Below are positions 1 through 9,892 of a stretch of DNA of 64,000 nt, in pieces. Below the pieces are notes generated by a model, which saw only the letters and a list, made by a program, of their open reading frames with translations, ran no database searches and was not told where the DNA came from. Position numbers and translations under genes: made by a program. Source of the stretch: Welwitschia mirabilis (taxonomy: Eukaryota > Gnetophyta > Gnetopsida > Welwitschiales); the NCBI GenBank assembly GCA_051453625.1, contig JBOZIK010000001.1, forward strand, positions 129,377,156 to 129,441,155, in the 5' to 3' direction. The number at the start of each line of letters is the position of its first letter. Within the stretch, counting starts at the first letter, position 1.

Positions 1-86
1 ACTCTCAAGATGGATCTCCCATCCTCCTATCTTCTATTACAAGAATTTCTAGTGCATCAAAGATGGAAAGGAGAGTTAAAGAGGGT

Positions 87-98
87 CTTATTTATAGG
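87..98 (-). promoter_or_regulatory. TATA box of element B 3' LTR
   Basis: The minus strand reads CCTATAAATAAG, the same position as in the second LTR (5754-5764). It marks the U3/R boundary region of the LTR. Confidence 0.6.
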
Positions 99-199
99 GT
101 TACATAGTAGAAAATGATAACAAAAGGCACTCCAAAATGCTCATCATTATAGAATAAAAATAGACGAAATGGTTAAGGTTGACTATCATTGTTAGTTAT

Positions 200-346
200 A
201 GTGGTTGTCCTATCTATCATCTAGATGACAAAGGAGATGATAGCTCCTTACAAAAGATGAATTAATAGATGACTCAGTAGTTCACATCATCTTTTAAATG
301 TTTTGTTGTCCTGCCTATTGTGGGAATAATAAAGGGGACGATAGTC
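200..346 (-). repeat. Two hairpin repeats in U3 of element B 3' LTR
   Basis: Two copies (200-245 and 301-346) of the dispersed 44-bp imperfect inverted repeat, about 101 bp apart and roughly 105-260 bp upstream of the TATA box. Recognisable arms contain TTGTCCT...ATCAT and ATGACA...GGAGATGA. The same pair occurs in the other LTRs of this family. Confidence 0.65.
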
Positions 347-555
347 TTCTTTGTTCATTTCAATGAGGTGAAGCTAGCCTTTTTGTCAATAATCTTCCTT
401 TAGGACTCTTATATCATAATATGTACATTAAATCTTGCTAATAATTGCACATTTCTAAGATCTTTCATTGATTCTCCAAAATCCTCTAAATTACATCTGT
501 CTTGCAAAATAGCCCATAAAACCCTATCAAATACACACAAATTGATAGTGCATCA

Positions 556-569
556 TAGCCCTCCCACTT
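556..569 (-). other. Polypurine tract of element B
   Basis: In sense orientation AAGTGGGAGGGCTA directly precedes the LTR start TGATGC. The PPT primes plus-strand DNA synthesis in LTR retrotransposons. Element A has a decayed version of the same tract (AAGTAGAAGGCT) at the same place. Confidence 0.65.
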
Positions 570-1410
570 AGTCTTTATTAGTCCCTAATAAAACCAAGTC
601 AAAAATCATAAATGCGAGCTAATTTATCTTTAAAAAATCAATCTAGAAATTATAAAGTAGGCTCATAAAACACATCTCATAGAGAGTAACATGTAATGCA
701 TAATATGTATGGAGTAAATATTTAAAAATTATGTTGCATGAAAACTCAAAAAATTTATATAAATGAGCCATAAAAATGGGTCTTATCCCCCTTGAGAAAA
801 AAAATACATCCCGTATTAGATAATAAAGCAAAGAAAGCAGATAGGAGTGAGAAGGCAGATGATGGATGTTTTCAAACTTGGATAACTTTCCTAAATGAAG
901 TACAAAACTGAGTAAAGAAATGTCAGATTTGAAAAATATAGATGTATGAAATATTCTGACAAATAAAGAAAGAATGGACAATGAAAATGTTCCATCACAA
1001 AATGATTATGAGCATAGTTAAGAACTCTAAAACACTAAAAATAAACATCATAAAATTATTTATCTAAGGAAAACATGGTAATGACTTTGAAATAACTAAT
1101 CAATGATTAAAAAGAAATAGAAATAATGTACATAAGGAAACATAAAGAAGATAGTCTACCTATCTAAAATTTTAACCTAGTAGACTCCCATGAAAGAAAA
1201 AATAACATCACTCGAACTAAAAATGTATGACTTGATGTATATAAAAAAATTCCATTCAATAAGGAAGTGATTATGACGATGCTAGAATAGAATGCTTTAA
1301 ACAATGAATGATCAAACTAAAGAGTTTCTCAAAAATGAACTCACCTACCAACATCATAACAAAAACACTTGAATCTTAAGAAATGAAATGATTATGTGGA
1401 AAGAGTAAGA
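570..1410. other. Element B 3' non-coding region, no gene seen
   Basis: A+T-rich stretch between the PPT and the conserved 3' block. No conserved protein motif is readable in either strand. The longest open frame (643-981, minus, Phe/Leu-rich) matches no family that I recognise and looks like a product of base composition. Confidence 0.5.
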
Positions 1411-1663
1411 GTCTAAAAAATAAGCAATGCCTTTGATAATACCAGGGATACCACTGATCTTGTAGCCTCTAAGTTTTTATTATTATTTTATTATTCATGA
1501 TGAGGAGAGTGCAACCATAATCAAAGAAGTAAGGACTCACAAAACATGGCCAACTGACCTCCTAATGGAGTTCCCACAGTTACCATATTACACTACCAAA
1601 GGCTTCTCTTAGAACATTTACCTTAGTGTACTTGCTGTAGGACATCATGGTAACCATGTTTTT
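1411..1663 (-). repeat. Conserved 3' block of A/B-family elements (copy B)
   Basis: In sense orientation this 253-bp block aligns throughout with 34262-34503 of element A, and its first part with 47211-47372. Shared islands include CATGATGTCCTA, GCCTTTGG(C/T)AGTGT, GGAACTCCA and GAGGCTACAAGATCAGTG. It lies between the coding part and the 3' LTR in both elements. Frames shift between copies (a 1-nt indel near the CTTGAGAGG stretch), so conservation of a protein is not supported. It may be an RNA or transport signal, or a fossil fragment captured before the subfamilies split. Confidence 0.7.
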
Positions 1664-2640
1664 AAGCTATCTTAAATAAAACATCATGATCTTATTTCAC
1701 ACTTTTTTTAATAAAAATAGAAAAAGATTCACATTATCAAACACTCTAAAAGACAAAGATGAAGTCATAAGATGAAGATAGAAAAGAATACTTTTAAATA
1801 TCTAAAACCTTTTCATCATAAAAATAAAGCATCTTCATTTAAACTGAAGTTCATAGATATGAGTACGTCTTAATATTAGGTGAATTCAATCTTACCATTA
1901 TAAAATTCCCAAGTTAAAGATTAGTCATAGAAATAAATACTTAAGTCATGTTTGAAAGATGATTAAGTAATGTCATAGTGGCCTCCAAAGAAAAAAGCTA
2001 AGAGAAAATTTAGACGTTACTTAAAAATTTTTGGAACTTACTCATTAACTTTTTAAATTTATTAAGTGATTAAGTTAAAAATCCCAACAAAGCCATCAGA
2101 ATATATTTTCTTAAAATAAAAAAAAACCAAAATAAGTGATAGCCGTCCTTACCATCATCTAGATGACAGAGAGGACGACAAAGATAAAAAATAAAAACAA
2201 AAAATAGAAATCTAATAGAAAATAGAAAACAGAAAATAAAAATAGAGACTATCGTCTTGACTATCATGGGGATAACAGAAAGGATAACACACAAAACCAA
2301 AATAAAAAGTTGAAAATAAAAGAAAAGTCAACATCAAAGAAAATAAATTTATTATCCTAAAATCTATTCAATACCTTTATTAAAAAGAAAGAAAAAGAAA
2401 AGGATCTATTTTGATGATCTAAAGATATTACATTCATTTAGAGAAATAATGCCCAAACTAAATATTTACTAATTAATAAAACATAAAAGGTACATAATCA
2501 TTTTCAAGTAAAATCAATTAGAGGAAAAGAGTAATAATAAATAAAACTCTATAAGACCTCATAAAAGCATATATTTTGGAAGTAAAAATGGAGATTAATT
2601 TTGACTCTTATTTAGGTAGAAAATTTTCATTAATTATAAG
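1664..2640 (-). other. Element B 3' region with two hairpin repeats, no gene
   Basis: Non-coding part between the decayed protease end and the conserved block. Hairpin copies lie at 2138-2183 and 2247-2292, 109 bp apart and separated by an A-rich spacer (plus strand). The same repeat-plus-spacer arrangement is present in the leader at 4753-5010, so the 3' region and leader share sequence beyond the hairpins themselves. Confidence 0.6.
2138..2292 (-). repeat. Two hairpin repeats, element B 3' region
   Basis: Copies at 2138-2183 (centre CATCTAGATGA) and 2247-2292 (centre CATGGGGAT on the plus strand). See the hairpin family under element B leader for the best-paired example. Confidence 0.65.
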
Positions 2641-2949
2641 ATTTTTTTATCATTACAAAAAAAAATATGTTCTAGTCCATTAGAAAGATTTTTCATATTC
2701 AAATTTAAATTATGATATTTAGTTTCTAGCTCATGCATTGGACAATCTCTTTCAAGGTGTAAGTTTAATAGTTGGACTTCCTTGCAATCTAAGGGTTTTA
2801 TTTCCTTTTCATTTTAATCTAAAAATTTATGCTCAAAGTTAGATCTATCAATGGTTTCTAAATTTTTATTTTCAAGTGGGTCAACATAAAGTATATGCTC
2901 ATTTAATGTCAACTCTCTTTATTTAAGGGAATGATGTTAAAGAAATAAA

Positions 2950-3420
2950 GTTGGTTGATATTATCTTCTAAGTCCATTTCATCACCTAGGTATTTCTCAA
3001 CTGCATTAAAAACTCTAATGGTAAATATTTTATTTTCTATGTAACACTTCATCATTTGCGATATTGTGTCAATAATGTAGTGTGCTATTGAATAGAAGGC
3101 TTATCCTAAAAGTAATGGGTATCCTTTATTGTGTTTAACTTTTATGACAATTACATCTATGGGGAAGTAGGTCTCTTTAATTTGGATTACTAAATCTTTG
3201 ATGACCCCTAAGGTTTCTTAACTAAATTGTTCACTAACTCTAAAAGAATTTGAGTAGGCTCTATTCTATCTTCTAAACTAAAAGTCTTGAAAATTTATAG
3301 TGACATGATATTAACACTTGCTCTAATGTTCATTAAAGCTCTCCTAATCTTTTTGTTTCCCTCTAATGTAACATTTATTGTTGCTCTCCTGATCTTTTTA
3401 TATCTCTCAAATCAGTTTTG
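2950..3420 (-). pseudogene. Retroviral-type aspartic protease relic, element B
   Basis: A minus-strand reading with several stops aligns residue by residue with the protease of element A (30480-30830): the active-site loop (NIRASVNIM here, family D[LI]GASVN), the FPIDVIVIKV strand, the GYPLLLG flap-distal motif and the IIDT...MM stretch. The retropepsin cleaves the Gag-Pol polyprotein. Two key residues are changed, the catalytic Asp to Asn and the Gly of DxGA to Arg, so it could not work. Assigned to the Athila-type Ty3/gypsy lineage by its similarity to A. Exact ends are uncertain because of frameshifts. Confidence 0.7.
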
Positions 3421-3429
3421 AAGGTTGAA

Positions 3430-4570
3430 AATTGTTTTGAAAATTGAATTCAATCTAGGTTGTGCCTAATTTTGATTTCTAAAGTTTGAAAATATTTGAT
3501 TAAAGCATAAACTTCTTCATGTACATTCTTTTTATATTTTAGTAAAAGTGGACAATCCTTGGTAATGTGATAATTGTTCTCACATAAGTCACAATTTGGC
3601 ACAACATTTCTCTCAATTGCAAATTTGACATCTAAAATCATTTCAATATATTTCTCTAGAGTTGTTGTAAGATCTCTTATTATATTTACAGAGTTATATT
3701 CTACCTCTTTTTCTTATTTAACCTCTTTTAGATCTTTGATGAGTTATCCTACAATGTGATTTTCTTTTGATATTGGCCAAGTTTGGCTTACCTCCACAAG
3801 TTCTTCTAATATTTTCTAGGCATTTTCTAATGTGAGGTTCATAAATTTTCCACCACAAGAGAAGTCTATAAGTTATTTTGTGTGATGATCTAATTGATTG
3901 TAAAAGGTCTCTACTAGATTAGAGTACATGGCAATGAAGAAACATTTGTATGTAAAATCATAATTCTCATTTGATTATTATTGAAAATTTGTTACTTCCT
4001 TTTTCCTTTTTAAATGGTTTTTTCACTCATGAATTTTTTGATGAAGGTTTCTTGGACTTTATCCCAAGACTTTAAAATTTTTTGGGGTATAGTCTTTAAC
4101 CAGTTTTTAGCTCTTATTTTTAATGTCATCAAAAATATTACCATGTATGTTCTATCACTAATATTTTTATTTCCATTCCCTGAGGTAATAATTAATTATT
4201 NNNNNNNNNNNNNNNNNNNNNNNNNNNNNNNNNNNNNNNNNNNNNNNNNNNNNNNNNNNNNNNNNNNNNNNNNNNNNNNNNNNNNNNNNNNNNNNNNNNN
4301 TAATTATTCTATGTTCACTATGTATTGGATGGGATTCTCATCGTATTCACCACTAAAGGTTGGGTAAACATTTAGGTTCTTTATCGCAATATTATCTCCT
4401 AAAGATAGATCAAAAAAAGTTTGAATTTTTCATTTTGTATTTGCTAATAATTCCTTCATAATAAGGTTTGTATTAGGACTAGGGGTAAAAAACCCTACAA
4501 CTTGTTTTTATTTTTGGGCAACACTTGACATTGTAAACTAATTTTCTTCTTCTAAATTTTCTTCTAAATT
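3430..4570 (-). pseudogene. Gag relic with CCHC zinc knuckle, element B
   Basis: Reading down the minus strand: an N-terminal part with the motif LNVYPTFSGEYDENP (4310-4390), the core with NISDRTYM and NWLKT (4070-4200), then a zinc knuckle CDLCENNYHITKDC at about 3550-3600, an intact CX2CX4HX4C. Gag forms the virus-like particle and the knuckle binds genomic RNA. The order and motifs match gag of element A (28773-29088), where LSAYPTFLGEPKEDP and CISDYTYM occupy the same positions. In-frame stops follow the NIE motif in B and the NIK motif in A at the same residue. The gap at 4201-4300 falls inside this gene and appears to be artificial. Confidence 0.8.
4201..4300. other. 100-N assembly gap, probably spurious
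   Basis: The eight bases TAATTATT end the left flank (4193-4200) and also begin the right flank (4301-4308). Counting that octamer once places the flanking gag codons in register with element A with no codon missing. The gap most likely represents an unmerged 8-bp overlap. Confidence 0.7.
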
Positions 4571-4752
4571 AATTCAAAAGGAGGATTATATGCATCTAAA
4601 GATTGTTTTTTCAACTCAATTTCAAAATCTACCAGTCTTTCTCTAATGTTTTTCTTTATCAACAGTCTTTTTCTCTGACATTTTTTTTCTAGGTTAACCA
4701 TATCATAGATCCTACAAATAAAAAACAATATAAAATAAGATAAAAAAAAGTA

Positions 4753-5010
4753 GACTATCATCTTGACTAACATGGGAATGACAAAAGGGATGACACACAT
4801 AAAAAGCAGAAAATAGAACTTTAATAGAGTAAAAAGCCAAAAACTAAAAAAACACAGGCTATCATTCTCCTGATTATTCAGATGATAAAGGAGATGACAA
4901 AGACTAATTTTATTATAAAAAACTGAAATCCAAAAACAAAGATCAGAATAAAAAATGAAATCATAGACTGTCATCTTTACTATCATGGGGATGACAGAGA
5001 GGATGATAGT
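4753..5010 (-). repeat. Leader hairpin array, element B (three units)
   Basis: Three copies at 4753-4797, 4857-4903 and 4967-5010, spaced 104-110 bp with A-rich (sense T-rich) spacers, lie between PBS and gag. The last is the best formed: 20-nt arms around GGGG (plus strand), 15 of 20 positions complementary and four of the five mismatches of transition type, so that RNA could pair through G-U. Element A has the same kind of array at the same place (28100-28450). This location in retroelements commonly holds dimerisation or packaging signals; that role here is inference. Confidence 0.75.
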
Positions 5011-5163
5011 TATTTTAATACTGAAACTAAAACTGAAATACTATAAACAAAAAATAAAAGTCTACAGTTGCTAATAAAAATACAACATCACTACAAATAA
5101 AACTAAATAAAAATCTAATGTACTTACCTAAACCATGATAATACTTATACTTCTCAATAGCAT

Positions 5164-5182
5164 TTCCCATTAATGATACCAA
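5164..5182 (-). other. Primer binding site, element B
   Basis: The minus strand reads TTGGTATCATTAATGGGAA next to the LTR end. It matches the PBS used by Athila-type elements (TGGCGCCGTTGCCGGGGA, complementary to a tRNA 3' end, usually given as tRNA-Asp) at 10-12 positions, and nearly all differences are transitions expected from cytosine deamination. Confidence 0.65.
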
Positions 5183-5753
5183 TTTTTACAGTGTGTATTT
5201 GTATAAATGTTTATACTCAAAAAGATCTTATCATTCACAAATAAAATAGATATCTTACATAATACAACACACTAATATAGTTGGGAGTAAACCCCAATGT
5301 CGTATCTCATTAAAGACTAATGATAAGATAATAAGAATTGATTTTCAAAAGAATAAAGTAATTTAAATGGAAGAACAATGCAAAAAATAAAGATGTAATG
5401 CAAATGCAAATGCAATTAAATCTAAATGTAATGCAAAATAAAGCTAAACTTTTTTCTTTTAGCCTTAACAAAGGCTAAGATCTATATCACTAATGAAATT
5501 ATCACCAGATCAAGGGAAACATAAATCATAAGGGAGATCTAATAAAATAACATGCATAAATGAAAAATAAAATTTTATATAAAGAAGAAACCAAACATCT
5601 AGGTTACAAAATAGCCAAGCCTCAATGGAGGATGCACAGCCCTTCACCAAGGAAATGTCTTTTAAAAACTCTCGAGATGGATCTCTCGCTCTTTGATCTT
5701 CTATTACAAGAATTTTTAGTGCATTGAATGTGAAGAGAAAAGTCGAAGAGGAT

Positions 5754-5764
5754 CTTATTTATAA
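5754..5764 (-). promoter_or_regulatory. TATA box of element B 5' LTR
   Basis: Minus strand TTATAAATAAG, conserved in position with 87-98. Transcription of B would start roughly 30 bp towards lower coordinates. Confidence 0.6.
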
Positions 5765-5866
5765 GGTTACATAGTAGAACATGATAACAAAAGGTACTCC
5801 AAAACAAACTTCATTCTAGAAAAGAAACAGATGAAATGATTAAGGTCAGCTATCAGTGTCGATTAT

Positions 5867-6013
5867 AGTGATCATCCTATCTATCATCCAGACAATAAAG
5901 GGGACAATATCCCCTTACAAAATATGACTTAGAAAATGACTAAGTATTCCATATCATCATTCAAATGTGTTATCATCCTTCCCATTGTGGAGATAACAGA
6001 TGGGATGGTAGTC
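5867..6013 (-). repeat. Two hairpin repeats in U3 of element B 5' LTR
   Basis: Copies at 5867-5911 and 5968-6013, 101 bp apart, beginning about 103 bp upstream of the TATA box: the same arrangement as in the 3' LTR. Confidence 0.65.
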
Positions 6014-6244
6014 TTCTTTATTCATTTCAATGAGGAAAAGCTAGTCTTCCTATTATTAATCCTTCTTTAAGGCTCTATGTATCATAATATGTCTTAAATG
6101 CATTAAATATTGCTAAGAATTACACATTTCTAAGATCTTTTATTGATTCTTTAAAATCCTCAAAATTGCATCTAAACTTTTGTAAATGTCCTCCAAAATA
6201 GCTCATAAAACTACATCAAATACATAGAAATTAGTAGTGCATCA

Positions 6245-8620
6245 TGTAGAATAGAGACATAGAAGATTAATATGTAAAATTTTGAATTTTATTTGTATCT
6301 GCATTGTTGTTCTTTCAAAAAATGTATTTTTGAATGAATGTTTTTTTAACGAGTTTATTGATGCTATTATTAAATACATGAAATAAGAAAATGAAGGCAA
6401 AGAACTTCAAAATTCACCAAGAAATGTTGTAGTAATTGATTTTTCCTTAGATGAAATACTTACACAAGATGTTTTATCTAATGTTTAATTCAAATCTCAT
6501 GATGAAATAGAGGGAAACAACATTATGATTTTAGGCATTTCTATTGTCCTAAAGCATGATGTCTCACTGAAAGAAATCATAAGGAATAAAACATGCTTCT
6601 CAAAGCATAAAATGGCTAAAATGGCCTTATATGTTTTAGGTTAGAAAAGGAATTAAGAAAAGGTATACTCTCTTCTTACTACCTTTTAATCAAAATTCAA
6701 AAAATCTTTGAAGAAGGATTTGAATAATAAGAAGGATTTAAAGTTACTAAAATTCAAACCTCAGTGGAAGAATGTAGTTAAAAATGTAGATTTTTATATA
6801 CTATTAGCTTTGCCAATATAAAATATTTCTATTTAATAGAAATTAGTGAAATTATTGAAACTATTTTAGAGATAAACGGAAAAGTAAGATTTTTTAAAAT
6901 GGGATGCTTATCTTAGTGTCTATAGACTACTTTCAAATTCTATTTAGCATAAAGAATAAGGGAAGAAAAATTAGAAAATAAATGAAAGACATTTCTTTTA
7001 AGCTTAAGGAAGAAATTTCAATGTATTTTTCAATTGATCTTAAAGAAAAATCATTAAGATTCTTCTTGTATCATCCCTTCATTAATGTCTTTTATGTAAG
7101 AATCATTGCAAACAAGTGTTCTAGATCTATCAGTACTTTGTTATGGGTTTTTGAAAATTTATATTTAATTTAAATAAAAATTGGATTTCAAGTAATGGAA
7201 TTGAATTAAATTTCATATTTTTGATGCCAACCATAGTTCTATAAAGAACAAGGATTTCATTTGTGCTTATAGTTTCCATTTGAATTGCCTTTTTATCATT
7301 GGATTTTTAAAACCTATGAACCTAATTAAGAACATATTCATTCAAGGATTCCAAAAATTAGATGAAAATTGTAGGATTTCTATAGATATTTCTCATTTAT
7401 TCCTAATAGCACTAAAAAAGAAGCAAAAACATTTAATAAAAGGGTAAAATCAATAAGGTTACAGAGTTTGATCATGAATATGTAGAGTTAAATCATAGGA
7501 TACATTTAGAAATTAAGTGTTAATCAAATAAAGTGGTATGTAAAAGTAATACTCTAAAGGCCTTCAAGCTAAACTAAAATTTAAAAGCAAAAATTCTAGA
7601 GGAGCTAAAACTTAAAAAATATAGTCACATGAATTTTGTCCTAAAAGATATTAAAGAAGTTATTAAGTATTCTTAGCAATAAGGTGAATTTTCTATTAAT
7701 TTGGTTTATTGTCCATGTAATATTAATTTCTTTATTTTACTCATAAATATAAATTATTTACTTTTTTCCTGTTCAAAGATTAAAGATCATCTAAAATGAA
7801 AGGAATATTAAAAAATGATATTCAAGATACGACAAATGGGTTTTACTCTTGCTTCATTTATGTTTTTTAACATGTATTAAGTCTAATATTATTTTTTTAA
7901 ATTATTATTTTGGATTTGAATGGAATATGAGTGGTATCTTATTTCTTTTAATTATCAAATGTGGGAATGAACTTCATACCGGTGATAGCTTTGAAAAAGC
8001 CATCTAGTAGATATTATCAATGCTAAATAATATGATTTAATTTCTAAACTATTTAAAGATTTAATGGCCTAGATCTTTTTATTGCATACAGAATTATAAT
8101 GGAAAGGTTTTAAGAATGATGGTCATTTTAAAGATTAAAAAATTAAATGATAAAATTGGTGATTTAACTAAGAATAATCTTTTTTTAGTTGAGGAAGTGG
8201 TTAGGCCATACATTCTCTTAAAATATTTTGATGAAGTTTAAAATATGATTAAAGCAAAAGAAGTGGTTAAGGAGATAAGAAAATCAGAGTTTAATTATAA
8301 TGAGTTAAAAAATACATTTAACAACCAGCTAGATTTAATTAAGGATTTAGAATATTATATTTTAGAATTACAAGAGATTTTGGATGAGGCTAATTATGAT
8401 TTAAAGAATGAGGGGAAGATCAAAAACAAAATATTGCATCATGTTAAGAACTAAAAATTTACAAAAATAGGTATAAAGGTTATCAAGTCTTTCTCAATAT
8501 TTTCAACAAGAAGTCTTTATAACATAGCTTGAATCCCTATAAAGGTAAGTTTATGTTTTCTATCAAAAGTAATTCTATTATTGATAACTATTTTATTTCT
8601 TGGAAGATGTATAGTATTAT
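6245..8620 (+). pseudogene. Unassigned decayed coding region
   Basis: This stretch to the right of element B reads as protein in interrupted plus-strand segments that shift between frames, with hydrophobic and Lys/Glu-rich runs. Examples are a segment around 6600-6800, one at 7440-7680 and the intact 69-codon frame at 8245-8454. No family is recognised. The texture (hydrophobic part followed by a charged coiled-coil part) resembles the post-pol ORFs of element E and the gene inside element D, so it could be an accessory gene of another buried retroelement; that is a guess. Confidence 0.3.
8245..8454 (+). CDS. Small coiled-coil ORF, unknown
   Basis: Sixty-nine codons from ATG to stop with a charged, heptad-like sequence: Leu/Ile residues recur every 3-4 positions between about residues 25 and 50 (LDLIKDLEYYILELQEIL), which predicts a coiled coil. 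It is preceded by open sequence in the same frame from about 8160 with two stops, so it is probably the surviving end of a longer broken gene and not an independent one. No homologue is recognised. Confidence 0.3.
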   Translation: MIKAKEVVKEIRKSEFNYNELKNTFNNQLDLIKDLEYYILELQEILDEANYDLKNEGKIKNKILHHVKN

Positions 8621-8707
8621 TAATTAAGAATCATTATTTACTATAGATTTAAAATCTATATGCAATAATATTAAGAAGGTAAGTTTAAATAATGTAGACT
8701 TATTTAT

Positions 8708-9625
8708 TCTCTCTCTCTCTCTCTCTCTCTCNNNNNNNNNNNNNNNNNNNNNNNNNNNNNNNNNNNNNNNNNNNNNNNNNNNNNNNNNNNNNNNNNNNNN
8801 NNNNNNNNNNNNNNNNNNNNNNNNNNNNNNNNNNNNNNNNNNNNNNNNNNNNNNNNNNNNNNNNNNNNNNNNNNNNNNNNNNNNNNNNNNNNNNNNNNNN
8901 NNNNNNNNNNNNNNNNNNNNNNNNNNNNNNNNNNNNNNNNNNNNNNNNNNNNNNNNNNNNNNNNNNNNNNNNNNNNNNNNNNNNNNNNNNNNNNNNNNNN
9001 NNNNNNNNNNNNNNNNNNNNNNNNNNNNNNNNNNNNNNNNNNNNNNNNNNNNNNNNNNNNNNNNNNNNNNNNNNNNNNNNNNNNNNNNNNNNNNNNNNNN
9101 NNNNNNNNNNNNNNNNNNNNNNNNNNNNNNNNNNNNNNNNNNNNNNNNNNNNNNNNNNNNNNNNNNNNNNNNNNNNNNNNNNNNNNNNNNNNNNNNNNNN
9201 NNNNNNNNNNNNNNNNNNNNNNNNNNNNNNNNNNNNNNNNNNNNNNNNNNNNNNNNNNNNNNNNNNNNNNNNNNNNNNNNNNNNNNNNNNNNNNNNNNNN
9301 NNNNNNNNNNNNNNNNNNNNNNNNNNNNNNNNNNNNNNNNNNNNNNNNNNNNNNNNNNNNNNNNNNNNNNNNNNNNNNNNNNNNNNNNNNNNNNNNNNNN
9401 NNNNNNNNNNNNNNNNNNNNNNNNNNNNNNNNNNNNNNNNNNNNNNNNNNNNNNNNNNNNNNNNNNNNNNNNNNNNNNNNNNNNNNNNNNNNNNNNNNNN
9501 NNNNNNNNNNNNNNNNNNNNNNNNNNNNNNNNNNNTCTAACCCTCTCTCCCTTCAACCCCCCTTCCCCCTCCTACCTTGGCTCCCTCGCACCTCCCTTTG
9601 TCCTTCCTCTTTTTTTTCCCCTTCT
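8708..9625. repeat. Pyrimidine-rich tract: (CT)n microsatellite, gap, C/T-rich tail
   Basis: A pure CT repeat runs to the gap at 8732-9535 (804 N). The sequence after the gap (9540-9625) is almost all C and T with runs of C, unusual in this A+T-rich window. The assembly evidently failed inside a long homopyrimidine region. Confidence 0.8.
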
Positions 9626-9892
9626 TTTGGTAGTAGATGATTACTTGAACTTTTATTTTTATGCTACTTGTAATATAATGAGTGATCTATCTACATGACA
9701 TGGTTGTTGATGGCTTTGTTCCTTAATGTTTTAGATTATTTGTTTAATTGAACAAAGATTCTAGACTATTAGGCCTTAAGCACATAAATGGATCTATCTC
9801 TATGATGGTACTTTTTTTATTAAATTTGTTTGTATTTAAAGGTTGATAATGAAAAATTGAAATTAATGGATCTCTATTCTAGTTCATTATGC

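Larger units (their letters stand above)
1..555 (-). repeat. Element B 3' LTR (cut by window edge)
   Basis: Aligns along its whole length with 5668-6244. In sense orientation it starts TGATGCACTATC at 555. It carries a TATA box (sense CCTATAAATAAG, 87-98) and two hairpin repeats (200-245, 301-346) upstream of it. The R/U5 part lies outside the window. Confidence 0.85.
1..6244 (-). mobile_element. Element B: Athila-type LTR retrotransposon, gag-protease only
   Basis: Two direct repeats (1-555 and the matching 3'-coordinate part of 5187-6244) flank an internal region holding, on the minus strand, a PBS, gag, protease and a polypurine tract. The layout on the plus strand is 3' LTR, PPT, 3' non-coding block, protease, gag, leader, PBS, 5' LTR. 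No reverse transcriptase, RNase H or integrase is visible between the protease (ending near 2960) and the 3' block (1411-1663), although element A has about 2.7 kb of them there. B therefore resembles non-autonomous gag-only derivatives known in plants (TR-GAG type) that depend on pol supplied by a relative such as A. The left LTR continues beyond the window, so one target duplication cannot be checked. Confidence 0.85.
5187..6244 (-). repeat. Element B 5' LTR
   Basis: 1058 bp; sense orientation begins TGATGCACTA at 6244 and ends ...CACTGTA at 5187 (expected CA). Its U3 half aligns with 1-555. TATA box at 5754-5764, hairpin repeats at 5867-5911 and 5968-6013. The U5 end shares AACACACTAATATAG and ATGTCGTA islands with the LTR ends at 27800-27921, 45790-45850 and 63920-64000, which ties these LTRs into one superfamily. 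Confidence 0.85.

Noticed and set aside
200-346. CRISPR-like repeat arrays (hairpin repeats)
   Set aside because: Spacing about 100 bp, repeats imperfect, spacers low-complexity and shared between copies, plant nuclear context.
643-981. 112-codon Phe/Leu-rich minus-strand ORF, and similar ones at 2070-2300 and 4564-4986
   Set aside because: They lie in non-coding parts of element B, overlap hairpin repeats and show only composition-driven hydrophobicity; no shared ORF in element A.
3574-3759. 61-codon plus-strand ORF
   Set aside because: Antisense to the zinc knuckle of element B gag.
8624-9556. Long open frames through the N runs (8624-9556, 28911-29906, 40256-41056, 47741-48163, 60199-60978)
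   Set aside because: They are open only because undetermined bases contain no stops; the real parts are short.
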